A DNA stretch of 64,000 nucleotides from Arthrobacter gandavensis (GTDB lineage: Bacteria; Actinomycetota; Actinomycetes; Actinomycetales; Micrococcaceae), in contig NZ_JADKYW010000006.1 of NCBI RefSeq assembly GCF_015355785.1, positions 663,875-727,874 on the forward strand. The letters run 5' to 3'. The notes under the pieces were generated by a model, which was not told where the DNA came from, did not search any database, and worked only from the letters and a program-made list of their open reading frames with translations. The translations under genes were made by a program, and so were the position numbers. Below, one piece after another: positions 8,647 through 16,716 of this stretch (position 1 is the first letter of the stretch; each line of letters opens with the position of its first letter).

Positions 8647-9717
8647 CTAGCGGTACTGGGACCGCACCGGGCAGTCGAACGGATCGCGGGCGGAGAGGCC
8701 CACGCGGTTCAGGTAGCGGACCACGATGGCGTAGGACTGCGTGAGCGTTGCCTCCGTGTACGGAATCTTGTGCTTGGCGCAGTGCTCTTTCACGATTTCC
8801 GAAGCGCGGGCCAGGTGCGGGCGCGGCATGCTCGGGAACAGATGGTGCTCAACCTGGTAGTTCAGTCCGCCCATGAACGTGTTCATGCCGCGGCCGGTGA
8901 TGTTGCGCGAGGTCAGGACCTGGCGGCTGAGGAAATCGACCTTGGAGTCACGCGGGATCAGCGGCATGCCCTTGTGGTTCGGCGCGAAGGACGCGCCCAT
9001 GTAGACACCGAAAACGCCGAGCTGGACGCCCAGGAAGGCAAATGCCATGCCCACTGGCAGGAAGAAGAAGACCGCAGCCACGTAGAGGCCCAGGCGCAGG
9101 AAGACCATGGTGATTTCCGTGTAGCGTCCCTTGACCTTGTTCCTGGAGAACAGGTGCCGGATGGACGTGGCGTGCAGGTTGATGCCTTCAAGCAGCAGCA
9201 GCGGGAAGAACAGCCAGCCCTGGCGGCGGGTCAGCCAGGCCATCAAACCCTTCCGGGTCTCGGCCTGCTCAACCTGGAACGAGATGGCGTCCATCTCGAT
9301 GTCCGGGTCCTTACCCACGGTGTTGGGGTTGGCATGGTGCCGGGTGTGCTTGTTCATCCACCACTGGTAGCTGATGCCCACGACGGCGTTGGCGAGGAAT
9401 CGTCCGGCGCGGTCGTTCGCGGGGCCGGATTCGAAGACCTGGCGGTGGGAGGCTTCATGGGAAATAAAGGCAAGCTGCGTGAACAGGATGCCCAGGGCTG
9501 CCGCAATCAGCAGCTGGAACCAGCTCTCCCCGATCAGGAAGAAGCCGGTGCCGGCAGCGATGAGGCCGGCACAGAGGAACACGAAGGTCGTGATGTAGAA
9601 GGCACGGCGCCGCTTGAGCAGGCCTTCGTCGCGGATAATCTTCAGCAGCGCTGAGTAGCTGCTGGCGACAGCGTTCTCGCGGTTCCTGGTAGTACGTGGT
9701 TGTGCAGCAATGCTCAT
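8647..9717 (-). CDS. Membrane fatty-acid desaturase (acyl-CoA desaturase family)
   Basis: A 356-residue di-iron membrane desaturase that introduces a double bond in acyl chains. The three histidine clusters are complete: HEASH (87-91), HTRHH (124-128) and QVEHH (288-292). Hydrophobic segments lie at about 40-80 and 190-235. The QVEHH form places it with front-end/linoleoyl-type desaturases rather than the plain delta-9 type, but the position of the bond cannot be read from sequence. ATG 9717 is chosen because AGAGG sits five bases upstream; a longer frame to 9909 lacks a signal. Its terminator has been split by the IS element. Confidence 0.9.
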   Translation of the reverse strand: MSIAAQPRTTRNRENAVASSYSALLKIIRDEGLLKRRRAFYITTFVFLCAGLIAAGTGFFLIGESWFQLLIAAALGILFTQLAFISHEASHRQVFESGPANDRAGRFLANAVVGISYQWWMNKHTRHHANPNTVGKDPDIEMDAISFQVEQAETRKGLMAWLTRRQGWLFFPLLLLEGINLHATSIRHLFSRNKVKGRYTEITMVFLRLGLYVAAVFFFLPVGMAFAFLGVQLGVFGVYMGASFAPNHKGMPLIPRDSKVDFLSRQVLTSRNITGRGMNTFMGGLNYQVEHHLFPSMPRPHLARASEIVKEHCAKHKIPYTEATLTQSYAIVVRYLNRVGLSARDPFDCPVRSQYR

Positions 9718-9943
9718 AAGCGCCTCTGAAGTCTCTTCGACTTCCCAGCCGCGAAGTAGAGCAAATGCCCTATGGATGTGGCAAGCGTAACCCGGAATAC
9801 TGGTAGTTCGCTGTGACCGCTGCTTAACAATCAGCTTCCGGCCTTTGCCGGACCGTTCGGGCGCGCACCGTTGACCGCGGACTGACCAGGCGGCAAGCAT
9901 GGCTTCCACGCACCGCCGCGCCAGTCACAAACCGGGAGCTGCA

Positions 9944-10282
9944 ATGATCCGAGTCCTTTCCATTGACGGCGGCGGAATCCGCGGAATCCGCGGAATCCTC
10001 CTTGAATCCAACGCGGTCTCGCAGCTGGCTCACCCCGCCCAGCTCACTGCCATGGAACCGGTCATCGAGTCCCTGTACGGAGCACCCGGCCGCCTCACCC
10101 GGAACCTGCTGGGCCTTGCCCTGGGCGAGCGATACGTTCGTCTGCATACTCCGCTGCTTCCCGGCGTCGGCCACGCACTGGATGATGCCGGCCCCGCGAA
10201 CATCGCCGGCCTGCTCCGAACCGCCAAGGCACTCGCGGCGACTGGCCGGCTTCGGAGCCTCGCGGAGCAGCTGGGCGGCTGA
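9944..10282 (+). pseudogene. Patatin-like phospholipase remnant with internal deletion
   Basis: A 112-residue reading frame begins MIRVLSIDGGGIRGI, the oxyanion-hole motif that opens patatin-like phospholipases. It then jumps to a sequence resembling the C-terminal part of such proteins (AMEPVIESLYGAPGRLTRNLLGLALGERYVRL). The catalytic Gly-x-Ser-x-Gly and Asp-Gly motifs, normally between these parts, are absent, so the product cannot be an active lipase. The break lies next to a 9-bp unit repeated three times (9973-9998). The ATG follows GGGAG. I call it a pseudogene; a short functional protein is possible but unlikely. Confidence 0.6.
9973..9998 (+). repeat. Triple CGGAATCCG direct repeat at the patatin deletion junction
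   Basis: Three adjacent copies of CGGAATCCG (the last copy ends CCT). They encode repeated GIR codons and mark the junction between N-terminal and C-terminal patatin segments. Confidence 0.85.
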
Positions 10283-10287
10283 ACCGT

Positions 10288-10318
10288 TTGACATTGACGC
10301 TGCGTCAACCCCTAGCGT
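10288..10318 (+). promoter_or_regulatory. MerR-type promoter with operator in a 19-bp spacer
   Basis: TTGACA (10288-10293) and TAGCGT (10313-10318) are separated by 19 bp, the stretched spacer that MerR-family activators use. A perfect dyad TTGACGC-T-GCGTCAA (10294-10308) fills the spacer. Seven bases after the -10 comes the ATG of the MerR gene, so the transcript is probably leaderless and the gene autoregulated. Confidence 0.75.
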
Positions 10319-10324
10319 TGCAGC

Positions 10325-11110
10325 ATGAGCACGAACAACCGGGAACCGGCACGTGAGTTCAGCGTCCAGGACGTGGCGCGCCAGGCCGGCATCACCAGCC
10401 GGACCCTTCGCCACTATGACGCGATTGGCCTCCTGCCCCCTGCGCGGACCGGCAGCAACGGCCACCGCTACTACGGACGGGATTCGTTGGTACGGCTGCA
10501 GCGCATCCTGCTGCTGCGCGAACTCGGTCTGGGACTGCCCGGGATCGCGGGCATCCTGGAGCGCCGCGAAGACCCCGCTGAGGAGCTGCGGAACCACCTG
10601 TCGTGGCTGGAAAAGGAACAGGACCGGCTGCTGCGGCAGGCCGCGTCGGTCCGGAGAACCATCGCAGCACTGGAGAAAGGACTGCAGATCATGCCCGAGG
10701 AAACCTTCGACGGATTCGACCACACCCGGTACAGGGACGAGGTTGAAAGCAGATGGGGGAGCCAGGCTTACGCGCGCTCCGACGAATGGTGGAGGAACAT
10801 GGACGACGGCGAGCGCACAGCCTGGCAGGAGCAAACCCAGGAGCTGGGACGCGCTTGGTCAGAGGCCGCTGAACAGGGAGCTGATCCCGCCGGCCCCGTG
10901 GCACACGGACTCGCGGAACGGCATATCGCGTGGCTGAAGAGCGTCCCGGGAGCTCCCACGGGTGCGGGCGAGCTGGATGGCTACGTCCGTTCCCTGGCGG
11001 AAATGTATGTGGCTGATCCGCGGTTCGCCGCGAACTACGGCGGGGCCGGTGGCGCGGCTTTCGTCCGGTCTGCCCTCCTTGCCTATTTGGGCAGCGAACC
11101 TCAGCCCTAA
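10325..11110 (+). CDS. MerR/TipA-like transcriptional regulator with TipAS effector domain
   Basis: A 261-residue regulator. The MerR winged helix is clear: EFSVQDVARQAGITSRTLRHYDAIGLLPPARTGSNGHRYY, followed by LVRLQRILLLRELGLGLPGIAGIL and a coiled-coil dimerisation helix (about 90-120). The C-terminal half (about 130-255) has the TipAS pattern: WWRNMDDGERTAWQEQTQELG and a late MYVADPRFAANYGG. TipAS domains bind thiopeptide and other bulky drugs in Streptomyces; the ligand here is unknown. No ribosome-binding site lies before the ATG, which fits a leaderless message from the promoter just upstream. The next two genes run in the same direction. Confidence 0.88.
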   Translation: MSTNNREPAREFSVQDVARQAGITSRTLRHYDAIGLLPPARTGSNGHRYYGRDSLVRLQRILLLRELGLGLPGIAGILERREDPAEELRNHLSWLEKEQDRLLRQAASVRRTIAALEKGLQIMPEETFDGFDHTRYRDEVESRWGSQAYARSDEWWRNMDDGERTAWQEQTQELGRAWSEAAEQGADPAGPVAHGLAERHIAWLKSVPGAPTGAGELDGYVRSLAEMYVADPRFAANYGGAGGAAFVRSALLAYLGSEPQP

Positions 11111-11138
11111 ACGCGCTGCCCGCCGCTAGGATCCAGGC

Positions 11139-12425
11139 ATGGAAGATACAGATTCCTCCCCCGACCTCCTGCGTTCCCGCCCGGACGGCACGGTGCTGGA
11201 CCTGGCCGCCGTCACCGCCGCCGAACCGTGGCGGAACCCGGATGTCTACTGGGCGTCGCTGACCCGCGCGGTCGAGGAGATCCCAGCGCCGGCCGCGGTG
11301 CTGGAGCTCGATGCCCTCCGGTGGAATACCCGTGACCTGCTGCGCCGCGCCGGCGGTGTGCCCCTGCGGATCGCCAGCAAGTCCCTGCGGGTGCGCGGGG
11401 TACTGGAGTCGCTGCAGCAGGTGCCGGGAATTTCCGGAATCCTCGCCTTCACCCTCGAGGAAGCGCTGTGGCTCGCCAGGGACTTCGACGACGTGGTGGT
11501 GGGTTACCCGACGGCGGACCGGCAGGCACTGCGCCGCCTTGCCGGGGACGAACTGCTGGCCTCCCGGGTCACGCTGATGGTCGACGGCGAGGAGCAGCTG
11601 GACCTGATCGATGCTGTCCTGCCGCCGGGCAGCCGCTGCACGCTGCGGATCTGCCTGGACGCCGATGCGTCCTGGCGGTCACGGATGCTGGGGTTCATTG
11701 GTACCCGCCGCTCTCCCCTGCATACGCCTGCGCAGGCTGCAGTGCTTGGCAGCACGGTCGTTGCCCGTCCCGGCTTCCAGCTGGTGGGCCTGATGATGTA
11801 TGAAGCCCAGGTGGCCGGCGTCGGGAATGCAGTTCCGGGCGCAGCGGTCCGCAACCGTCTGATGCGCCTGGTCCAGGGCCGGTCGATGGCAGAACTCACC
11901 GCCAGGCGCGCCCGGATCGTGCAGGCACTGGGCGAGCTGGCTGACCTTGAGTTCGTCAACGGCGGAGGCACGGGTTCAGTTGAAGCCACTGCAGCGGATG
12001 CGTCGGTCACTGAGATCACGGCCGGATCGGGGGTCTTCGCCGGGCACCTGTTCGGCACCTACCGTTCCTTCACTCCGGCGCCGGCAGCCGCAGTCGCGCT
12101 GGATGTGGTTCGCCGGCCGGACCCTGGGTTCGCCACGGTGCTGGGCGGAGGGTGGATCGCCTCCGGCCCTCCCGGTCCCAGCCGTGTCCCTCAGGTGGCG
12201 TGGCCCCGGGGCCTGCGCCTGCTGCCGCGGGAGGGGGCAGGCGAGGTACAGACGCCGCTGGCGGGACCGGCAGCGGCCGGTCTCCGGCCAGGGGACCGGA
12301 TCTGGCTGCGGCACGCGAAGTCCGGAGAACTGTCCGAACGGGTGAATGAGTTCCACATCGTTAAGAACGGGCAGGTGGCAGCCGTCCTGCCCACCTACCG
12401 CGGCGAAGGCAAGGCATTCCTGTGA
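11139..12425 (+). CDS. Amino acid deaminase/aldolase, PLP-dependent (alanine racemase-type N-terminal domain)
   Basis: A 428-residue fold-type III PLP enzyme of the D-threonine aldolase/D-serine dehydratase-like group. The Schiff-base lysine is in PLRIASKSLRVRGVLE (about residue 79). GLMMYEAQVAG and EFVNGGGTGSVE are barrel segments expected to hold the cofactor phosphate. The C-terminal region carries DRIWLRHAKSGELSERVNEF, a place where this family binds a divalent metal. The substrate cannot be set from sequence. The start at 11139 is the first ATG, close behind the MerR gene. The stop overlaps the next gene's GTG as GTGA, so the two are translationally coupled. Confidence 0.82.
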   Translation: MEDTDSSPDLLRSRPDGTVLDLAAVTAAEPWRNPDVYWASLTRAVEEIPAPAAVLELDALRWNTRDLLRRAGGVPLRIASKSLRVRGVLESLQQVPGISGILAFTLEEALWLARDFDDVVVGYPTADRQALRRLAGDELLASRVTLMVDGEEQLDLIDAVLPPGSRCTLRICLDADASWRSRMLGFIGTRRSPLHTPAQAAVLGSTVVARPGFQLVGLMMYEAQVAGVGNAVPGAAVRNRLMRLVQGRSMAELTARRARIVQALGELADLEFVNGGGTGSVEATAADASVTEITAGSGVFAGHLFGTYRSFTPAPAAAVALDVVRRPDPGFATVLGGGWIASGPPGPSRVPQVAWPRGLRLLPREGAGEVQTPLAGPAAAGLRPGDRIWLRHAKSGELSERVNEFHIVKNGQVAAVLPTYRGEGKAFL

Positions 12426-13768
12426 ACCCGTTTTCGCGGGGAGTTGGCGGCCTCCGCCTGCCGGTGCGGAGACGGAGCTGGCAGAACTGGGCCCGGACCG
12501 TCCGGGTGCGTCCGAGCAGGATGGAACGTCCGACGTCGGTCGCTTCCCTCCAGCGGGCCGTTGCCGGCGCTGCGGCGGGAGGGCAGCGGGTCAAGGCCGT
12601 GGGCGCAGGTCATTCCTTTACCGGAATCGGGGCCGCTCCAGACGTTCTCCTGGACCTCTCCCGGCTGCAGGGCCTGGTGAGCGCCGATCCGGGAACGGGC
12701 CGGGTGACGCTGCTGGCCGGCACCCGGCTGCATGCGGTGCCGCGCCTGCTGGCCCCCTACGGGCTGGCGATGCCGAACCTGGGCGACATCGACCGGCAGT
12801 CGATCGCCGGCGCCATTTCCACCGGCACCCACGGCACCGGGGCTGGCTTCGGCGGACTGTCCACCCAGGTCTGCGGCTTGGTGCTCATTCAGCCCGACGG
12901 CGGGCGCCTTGCCTTGGCGGACGGGGACCCGCTCCTCCCGGCGACTGCACTGGGACTCGGGGCCCTGGGAGTTATTGCCGAGGTCACGCTGCAGTGCGTG
13001 CCGGCGTTCCTCCTGCGGGCCGAGGAACGTTCGGAGCCCCTCGAGTCAGTTCTGTCCGGCCTGGGGAACCGGGTGAAGGAAGCGGACCACTTCGAGTTCT
13101 ATTGGTTTCCGCATACCGGCCGGGCGGCCACCAAGACCAACACGCGGCTTCCTGCAGCCTCTCCCCTGGCGCCGCTGCCTCCGCTGCGCCGATGGGTCGA
13201 TGATTCGCTGCTCGCCAATACGGTGTTCCGGACTGCCTGTGCCGCCGGCACCGCGGTACCGGCAATGATTCCTGCCGTGAACCGGGTCGCTGCCGCCGCG
13301 CTCGGCGGCCGCGAGTACACGGACCGCTCCCCCCGGGTCTTCACGCAGCGCCGGACCGTGCGGTTTCGGGAAATGGAGTACGCGGTTCCGGCGCAGCTGC
13401 TGCCCTCGGCGTTTGCCGGGCTGCGGCAGCTGCTGGAGGACAGCCCGCACTGGCGGCTCTCCTTTCCGGTGGAAGTCCGCTGGGCGGCCGCCGATGACCG
13501 CTGGCTCTCCACGGCGTATGCCCAGGACACCGCGTACATTGCCGTGCACCGCTATTACCGCGAAGACCCCGGCGAATACTTTGCAGCTTTCGAAGCACTG
13601 ATGCTGGCCCACGGAGGCCGGCCGCACTGGGGCAAGGAGCACAGCCTGGGTGCCGCCGGACTCTCCGAGCGCTACCCGCTCTTTGACCGGTTTATTCGGC
13701 TGCGCGACCGGATGGACCCGGGCCGGGTCTTCGCCAATGCCTATCTGGACCGGGTGCTCGGCCCCTGA
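12422..13768 (+). CDS. FAD-linked D-arabinono-1,4-lactone / L-gulonolactone-type oxidase
   Basis: A 448-residue flavoprotein of the aldonolactone oxidase group. The PCMH-type FAD domain shows VKAVGAGHSFTGIG and DIDRQSIAGAISTGTHGTG; the C-terminus has RPHWGKEHSLGAAGLSERYP, the conserved HWGK motif near the flavin and substrate. Enzymes of this group oxidise sugar or alditol lactones to ascorbate-like products with oxygen or another acceptor. GTG at 12422 overlaps the stop of the deaminase/aldolase by four bases. The coupling suggests one pathway, but which one is unclear. Confidence 0.85.
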   Translation: MNPFSRGVGGLRLPVRRRSWQNWARTVRVRPSRMERPTSVASLQRAVAGAAAGGQRVKAVGAGHSFTGIGAAPDVLLDLSRLQGLVSADPGTGRVTLLAGTRLHAVPRLLAPYGLAMPNLGDIDRQSIAGAISTGTHGTGAGFGGLSTQVCGLVLIQPDGGRLALADGDPLLPATALGLGALGVIAEVTLQCVPAFLLRAEERSEPLESVLSGLGNRVKEADHFEFYWFPHTGRAATKTNTRLPAASPLAPLPPLRRWVDDSLLANTVFRTACAAGTAVPAMIPAVNRVAAAALGGREYTDRSPRVFTQRRTVRFREMEYAVPAQLLPSAFAGLRQLLEDSPHWRLSFPVEVRWAAADDRWLSTAYAQDTAYIAVHRYYREDPGEYFAAFEALMLAHGGRPHWGKEHSLGAAGLSERYPLFDRFIRLRDRMDPGRVFANAYLDRVLGP

Positions 13769-13772
13769 CCGC

Positions 13773-15260
13773 CTAGTGGCTTCCTGCCGGTTCAGCGGGG
13801 GCTGCGTTGTTCGGGCGGCGAACCAGGAAGGACACCGCCAGCGCGCCGACTGACACCACAGCACCCCAGAAGAAGGCAGTGTGTACGCCGGCGGCTGCGG
13901 CCTCAATGGCGTCCGCACCGTTGCTGAGCGCATCGGCGGTTCCAGTGGTCATGAGGGTGATGAAAACCGCCGTTCCGGCGCCGCCGGCCAGCTGCTGCAG
14001 CGTGTTGAGGATGGCGCTTCCGTGGGAGTAGAGGGAGCGGTCCAGGGACCCGAGGGAGGACGTGAACAGCGGCGTGAAGATGAACCCAAGTCCGGCGTTC
14101 AGCAGGCAGTGCAGGGCGATCACCAGTGCAACCGGGGTGGCCTGGTCCAGCATGGTCAGTCCCCACAGGGCGGTGGTCAGCACCAGGGCACCGGGAATCA
14201 CCAGCGGACGGGGGCCAACGCGGTCATAGAGCCGGCCCACGATCGGTGACAGGACAGCCATGACGACGCCGCCGGGCAGCAGGAGCAGGCCGGTATCCAG
14301 GGCGGTCAGGCCCAGAACGTTCTGGAGGTAGAGGGGAAGGACGATCAGGGCGCCGAAGAGGGCCATCATGCTGATCAGGACCATTATGATCGCGACGACG
14401 AACGGCCGGCTGGCGAACGTGCGCAGGTCCATCAGGGCACGGTCGGTGCGCTGCAGGACGAGCTGCCGCGCCACGAAGGCGGCCAGGGAGAGGGCGCCCA
14501 GGGCCAGCGGAATCCACACCGGCACAGGTGCCTCGCCCGCTGCGGCCTCCCCGATGCTACTGAGGCCGAAGATCAAGCCGCCGAAGGCGACCGTGGACAG
14601 CAGGATGGAGAGCACGTCAAACGGCGTCCGCCTGGTCTCGGTCAGGTTCTGTACCTTCAGCGCCCCCAGTCCCAGCGCCAGCAGCGCGATGGGCAGGACG
14701 ATCCAGAACATCCAGCGCCAGCCCAGCACGCTGAGGATAAGGCCTGACACGGTGGGCCCGATCGCCGGAGCCACGGCGATGACAATCGAGATGGTACCCA
14801 TGACGGTGCCGCGCCGGTGGACCGGGACGGTGTTCAGCACGGTTGTCATCAGCAGCGGAATCATGATGGCGGTGCCGCTGGCCTGGATAATCCTGCCGCC
14901 CAGGAGTGCTCCGAAACCCGGGGCGAGGGCTGCCAGGAGCGTGCCTGCGCTGAAGAGGGACATGGCGGCCAGGAAGAGGGCCCGCATGGTGAAGCGCTGG
15001 AGCAGGTAGCCCGTAGCCGGAATGACCACAGCCATGGTCAGCATGAAGCCGGTGGTGAGCCACTGGGCGGTGGGGGCAGTGATCTGCAGGTCCGCCATGA
15101 GCCGGGGCAGCGCCACGCTCATGATGGTCTCGTTCAGAATCACCACGAAGGAGGAGACCAGCAGCAGTCCGATCACTGTCTTGGTTCTTGCATCCAGGCG
15201 GTCCGTGCCGGGGCTGCGGTCATTTGCCCGGCGCAGTGCCGGGCGGGTTTCGGTACTCAA
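13773..15260 (-). CDS. MDR-type MFS transporter (DHA2/EmrB-QacA-like)
   Basis: A roughly 495-residue drug-efflux-type permease with about 14 hydrophobic segments. Diagnostic signs: SSFVVILNETIMSVALPRLMADLQI in the first helix, AQWLTTGFMLTMAVVIPATGYLLQRF in the second, and the motif-C-like IVIAVAPAIGPTVSGLIL of proton-driven antiporters. The start is uncertain; TTG at 15260 (LSTETRPAL) is plausible, and a longer frame to 15410 has no better signal. It is convergent with the oxidase gene (four-base gap). Substrate unknown. Confidence 0.85.
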   Translation of the reverse strand: MSTETRPALRRANDRSPGTDRLDARTKTVIGLLLVSSFVVILNETIMSVALPRLMADLQITAPTAQWLTTGFMLTMAVVIPATGYLLQRFTMRALFLAAMSLFSAGTLLAALAPGFGALLGGRIIQASGTAIMIPLLMTTVLNTVPVHRRGTVMGTISIVIAVAPAIGPTVSGLILSVLGWRWMFWIVLPIALLALGLGALKVQNLTETRRTPFDVLSILLSTVAFGGLIFGLSSIGEAAAGEAPVPVWIPLALGALSLAAFVARQLVLQRTDRALMDLRTFASRPFVVAIIMVLISMMALFGALIVLPLYLQNVLGLTALDTGLLLLPGGVVMAVLSPIVGRLYDRVGPRPLVIPGALVLTTALWGLTMLDQATPVALVIALHCLLNAGLGFIFTPLFTSSLGSLDRSLYSHGSAILNTLQQLAGGAGTAVFITLMTTGTADALSNGADAIEAAAAGVHTAFFWGAVVSVGALAVSFLVRRPNNAAPAEPAGSH

Positions 15261-15401
15261 GGGTGGAGATATCCTCTGCAGGGGTTCTGGATGCTGGCTA
15301 AGGCACCGGGGCACCTCAGGAGTAACGCACGTACCAGTGCTTTCATTCCTGCGGCGGAAAACCGGCTCCCCCAGCCGTCGTGGCGCAGCACGACACGGCA
15401 G

Positions 15402-15668
15402 CACCCGCACGCCCTGGCCGCCGCCGTCGCCCTTTACGGGGCAGTGCTGGGCGGAACGGCGGCAACCGCAGCGCGCTGCAGTCCGCTCATCGCCTCCGGC
15501 GGTGTGCTCTTCCTTGCCTCGGACACCATTCTTGCCTTCCGCATCTTCATGCCTGAATCGATGCCGGACATCACCAGCGCGCTGGTCATGCTGACCTACT
15601 GCGCCGGACAGGGCATGATCGTGGCGGGTTTCCTCCGCTCGTTGGGCGGCACGGGGAGCCGCGTCTAG
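15402..15668 (+). pseudogene. C-terminal fragment of a YhhN-family lysoplasmalogenase
   Basis: The last 84 or so codons of this frame read ALYGAVLGGTAATAA, IASGGVLFLASDTILAFRIF and ALVMLTYCAGQGMIVAGFL. These match the last three membrane helices of YhhN/TMEM86-type lysoplasmalogenases, which have about eight helices and more than 200 residues. The N-terminal part is missing; upstream DNA is the promoter side of the divergent MFS gene. The frame stays open to TAG at 15666. I judge it a truncated relic. Confidence 0.6.
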
Positions 15669-16567
15669 GACTCAAGCCAGGCGCGCAGTTCCCCGGCATC
15701 GGTCACCCGGGCGCCCAGTGCCCGGCAGGTATCGGCCAGTGCCCGGTCACTGGTGGCGACGCTCACCGTCCGGCCCTCTGCCCGCAGGCTCCGTACGGCC
15801 CCCGCGACGGCGTCGTCCCCGGAGCCTTCGGCGCGGATGATCTCCATGCCGCCTGTGTCCCTGGCCGTGCGTGCCCGGCCCTCCAGCACCACGGTGATCG
15901 CCGGGTACCAGAGGTCCTCAGGGAACCCCAGCAGGTCTGCCGGAATCCCCGTTCCCGACCGTCGGGACAGCGAATCCAGGATCCGTTCGGCTGCCGCGCA
16001 GCGGTCCTCCCACCAGCCGTCGGGGACGGTTCCCATGACATTCGCCGCATCGACAACAAGCGCGGGCCGGAACCGAAGGAGCGGCCGCAGCCGCTCCCAT
16101 GCCTCGGCAAATGCGGGATGGAGTGGAAGATCATTGACTTTGTCCGGCTCCACCCATGCCAGTTCCACGCTCTCCTGATCGCTGATCACCGGTTCAAACG
16201 GTGTTTCAACGTCGGCTATGAGCGTGGCATAGGACCAGATGCCCAGATCGAGGATGCTCATTAACCGGGGGCGCAGTGCGGCGGGAGGAACACCGGCTTC
16301 CTCAGCCGACTCCCGCAAAGCGGCATCAAGTGCTGACTCTCCCTGATGCCGGGCCCCGCCGGGCAGCGCCCAGGTACCGCCATGATGGCTCCACGAGACC
16401 CTATGCTGAAGCAGAACCCCGCGGCCCGGATCGCAGGCAAGCAGCCCTGCTGCACCAAACCTTCCCCAGTAACGCTGGCCGTCCGGGGCAACAACCCAGG
16501 CGTCGCCGGGGTCACGTGGTCCATGCGGGCGGCGCGGCTCGCCGGGAGCCGGGGGTTCAATCTTCAC
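15665..16567 (-). CDS. NUDIX hydrolase fused to a NYN/PIN-like nuclease domain
   Basis: A 300-residue two-domain protein. Residues about 25-150 are a NUDIX hydrolase: GGARHQGESALDAALRESAEE followed by AGV fits the box Gly-x5-Glu-x7-Arg-Glu-x-x-Glu-Glu-x-Gly. Residues about 165-300 resemble a NYN/PIN-like nuclease: PALVVDAANVMG, GSGDDAVAGAV and TVSVATSDRALADTCRALGA supply spaced acidic residues, and the ending GELRAWLE is typical. The GTG at 16567 starts after a G-rich stretch; longer frames reach into the divergent gene's leader. The combination suggests removal of a nucleotide cap or modified end plus cleavage, but this is inference. Confidence 0.75.
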   Translation of the reverse strand: MKIEPPAPGEPRRPHGPRDPGDAWVVAPDGQRYWGRFGAAGLLACDPGRGVLLQHRVSWSHHGGTWALPGGARHQGESALDAALRESAEEAGVPPAALRPRLMSILDLGIWSYATLIADVETPFEPVISDQESVELAWVEPDKVNDLPLHPAFAEAWERLRPLLRFRPALVVDAANVMGTVPDGWWEDRCAAAERILDSLSRRSGTGIPADLLGFPEDLWYPAITVVLEGRARTARDTGGMEIIRAEGSGDDAVAGAVRSLRAEGRTVSVATSDRALADTCRALGARVTDAGELRAWLES

Positions 16568-16716
16568 CCCACCCACCCTGCCACACCGGGCCCGGGCCCC
16601 GTTGAACCCGGCCGTTCCAGTCCCGCTGCGTGCCGGTGCGGCTAGACTTCGCCCGTGGGCTGCGCTGACCCGCCGGGTTGCCGCCCAGGGAGGACCCCCT
16701 GAGCCTGGAGGAACAC

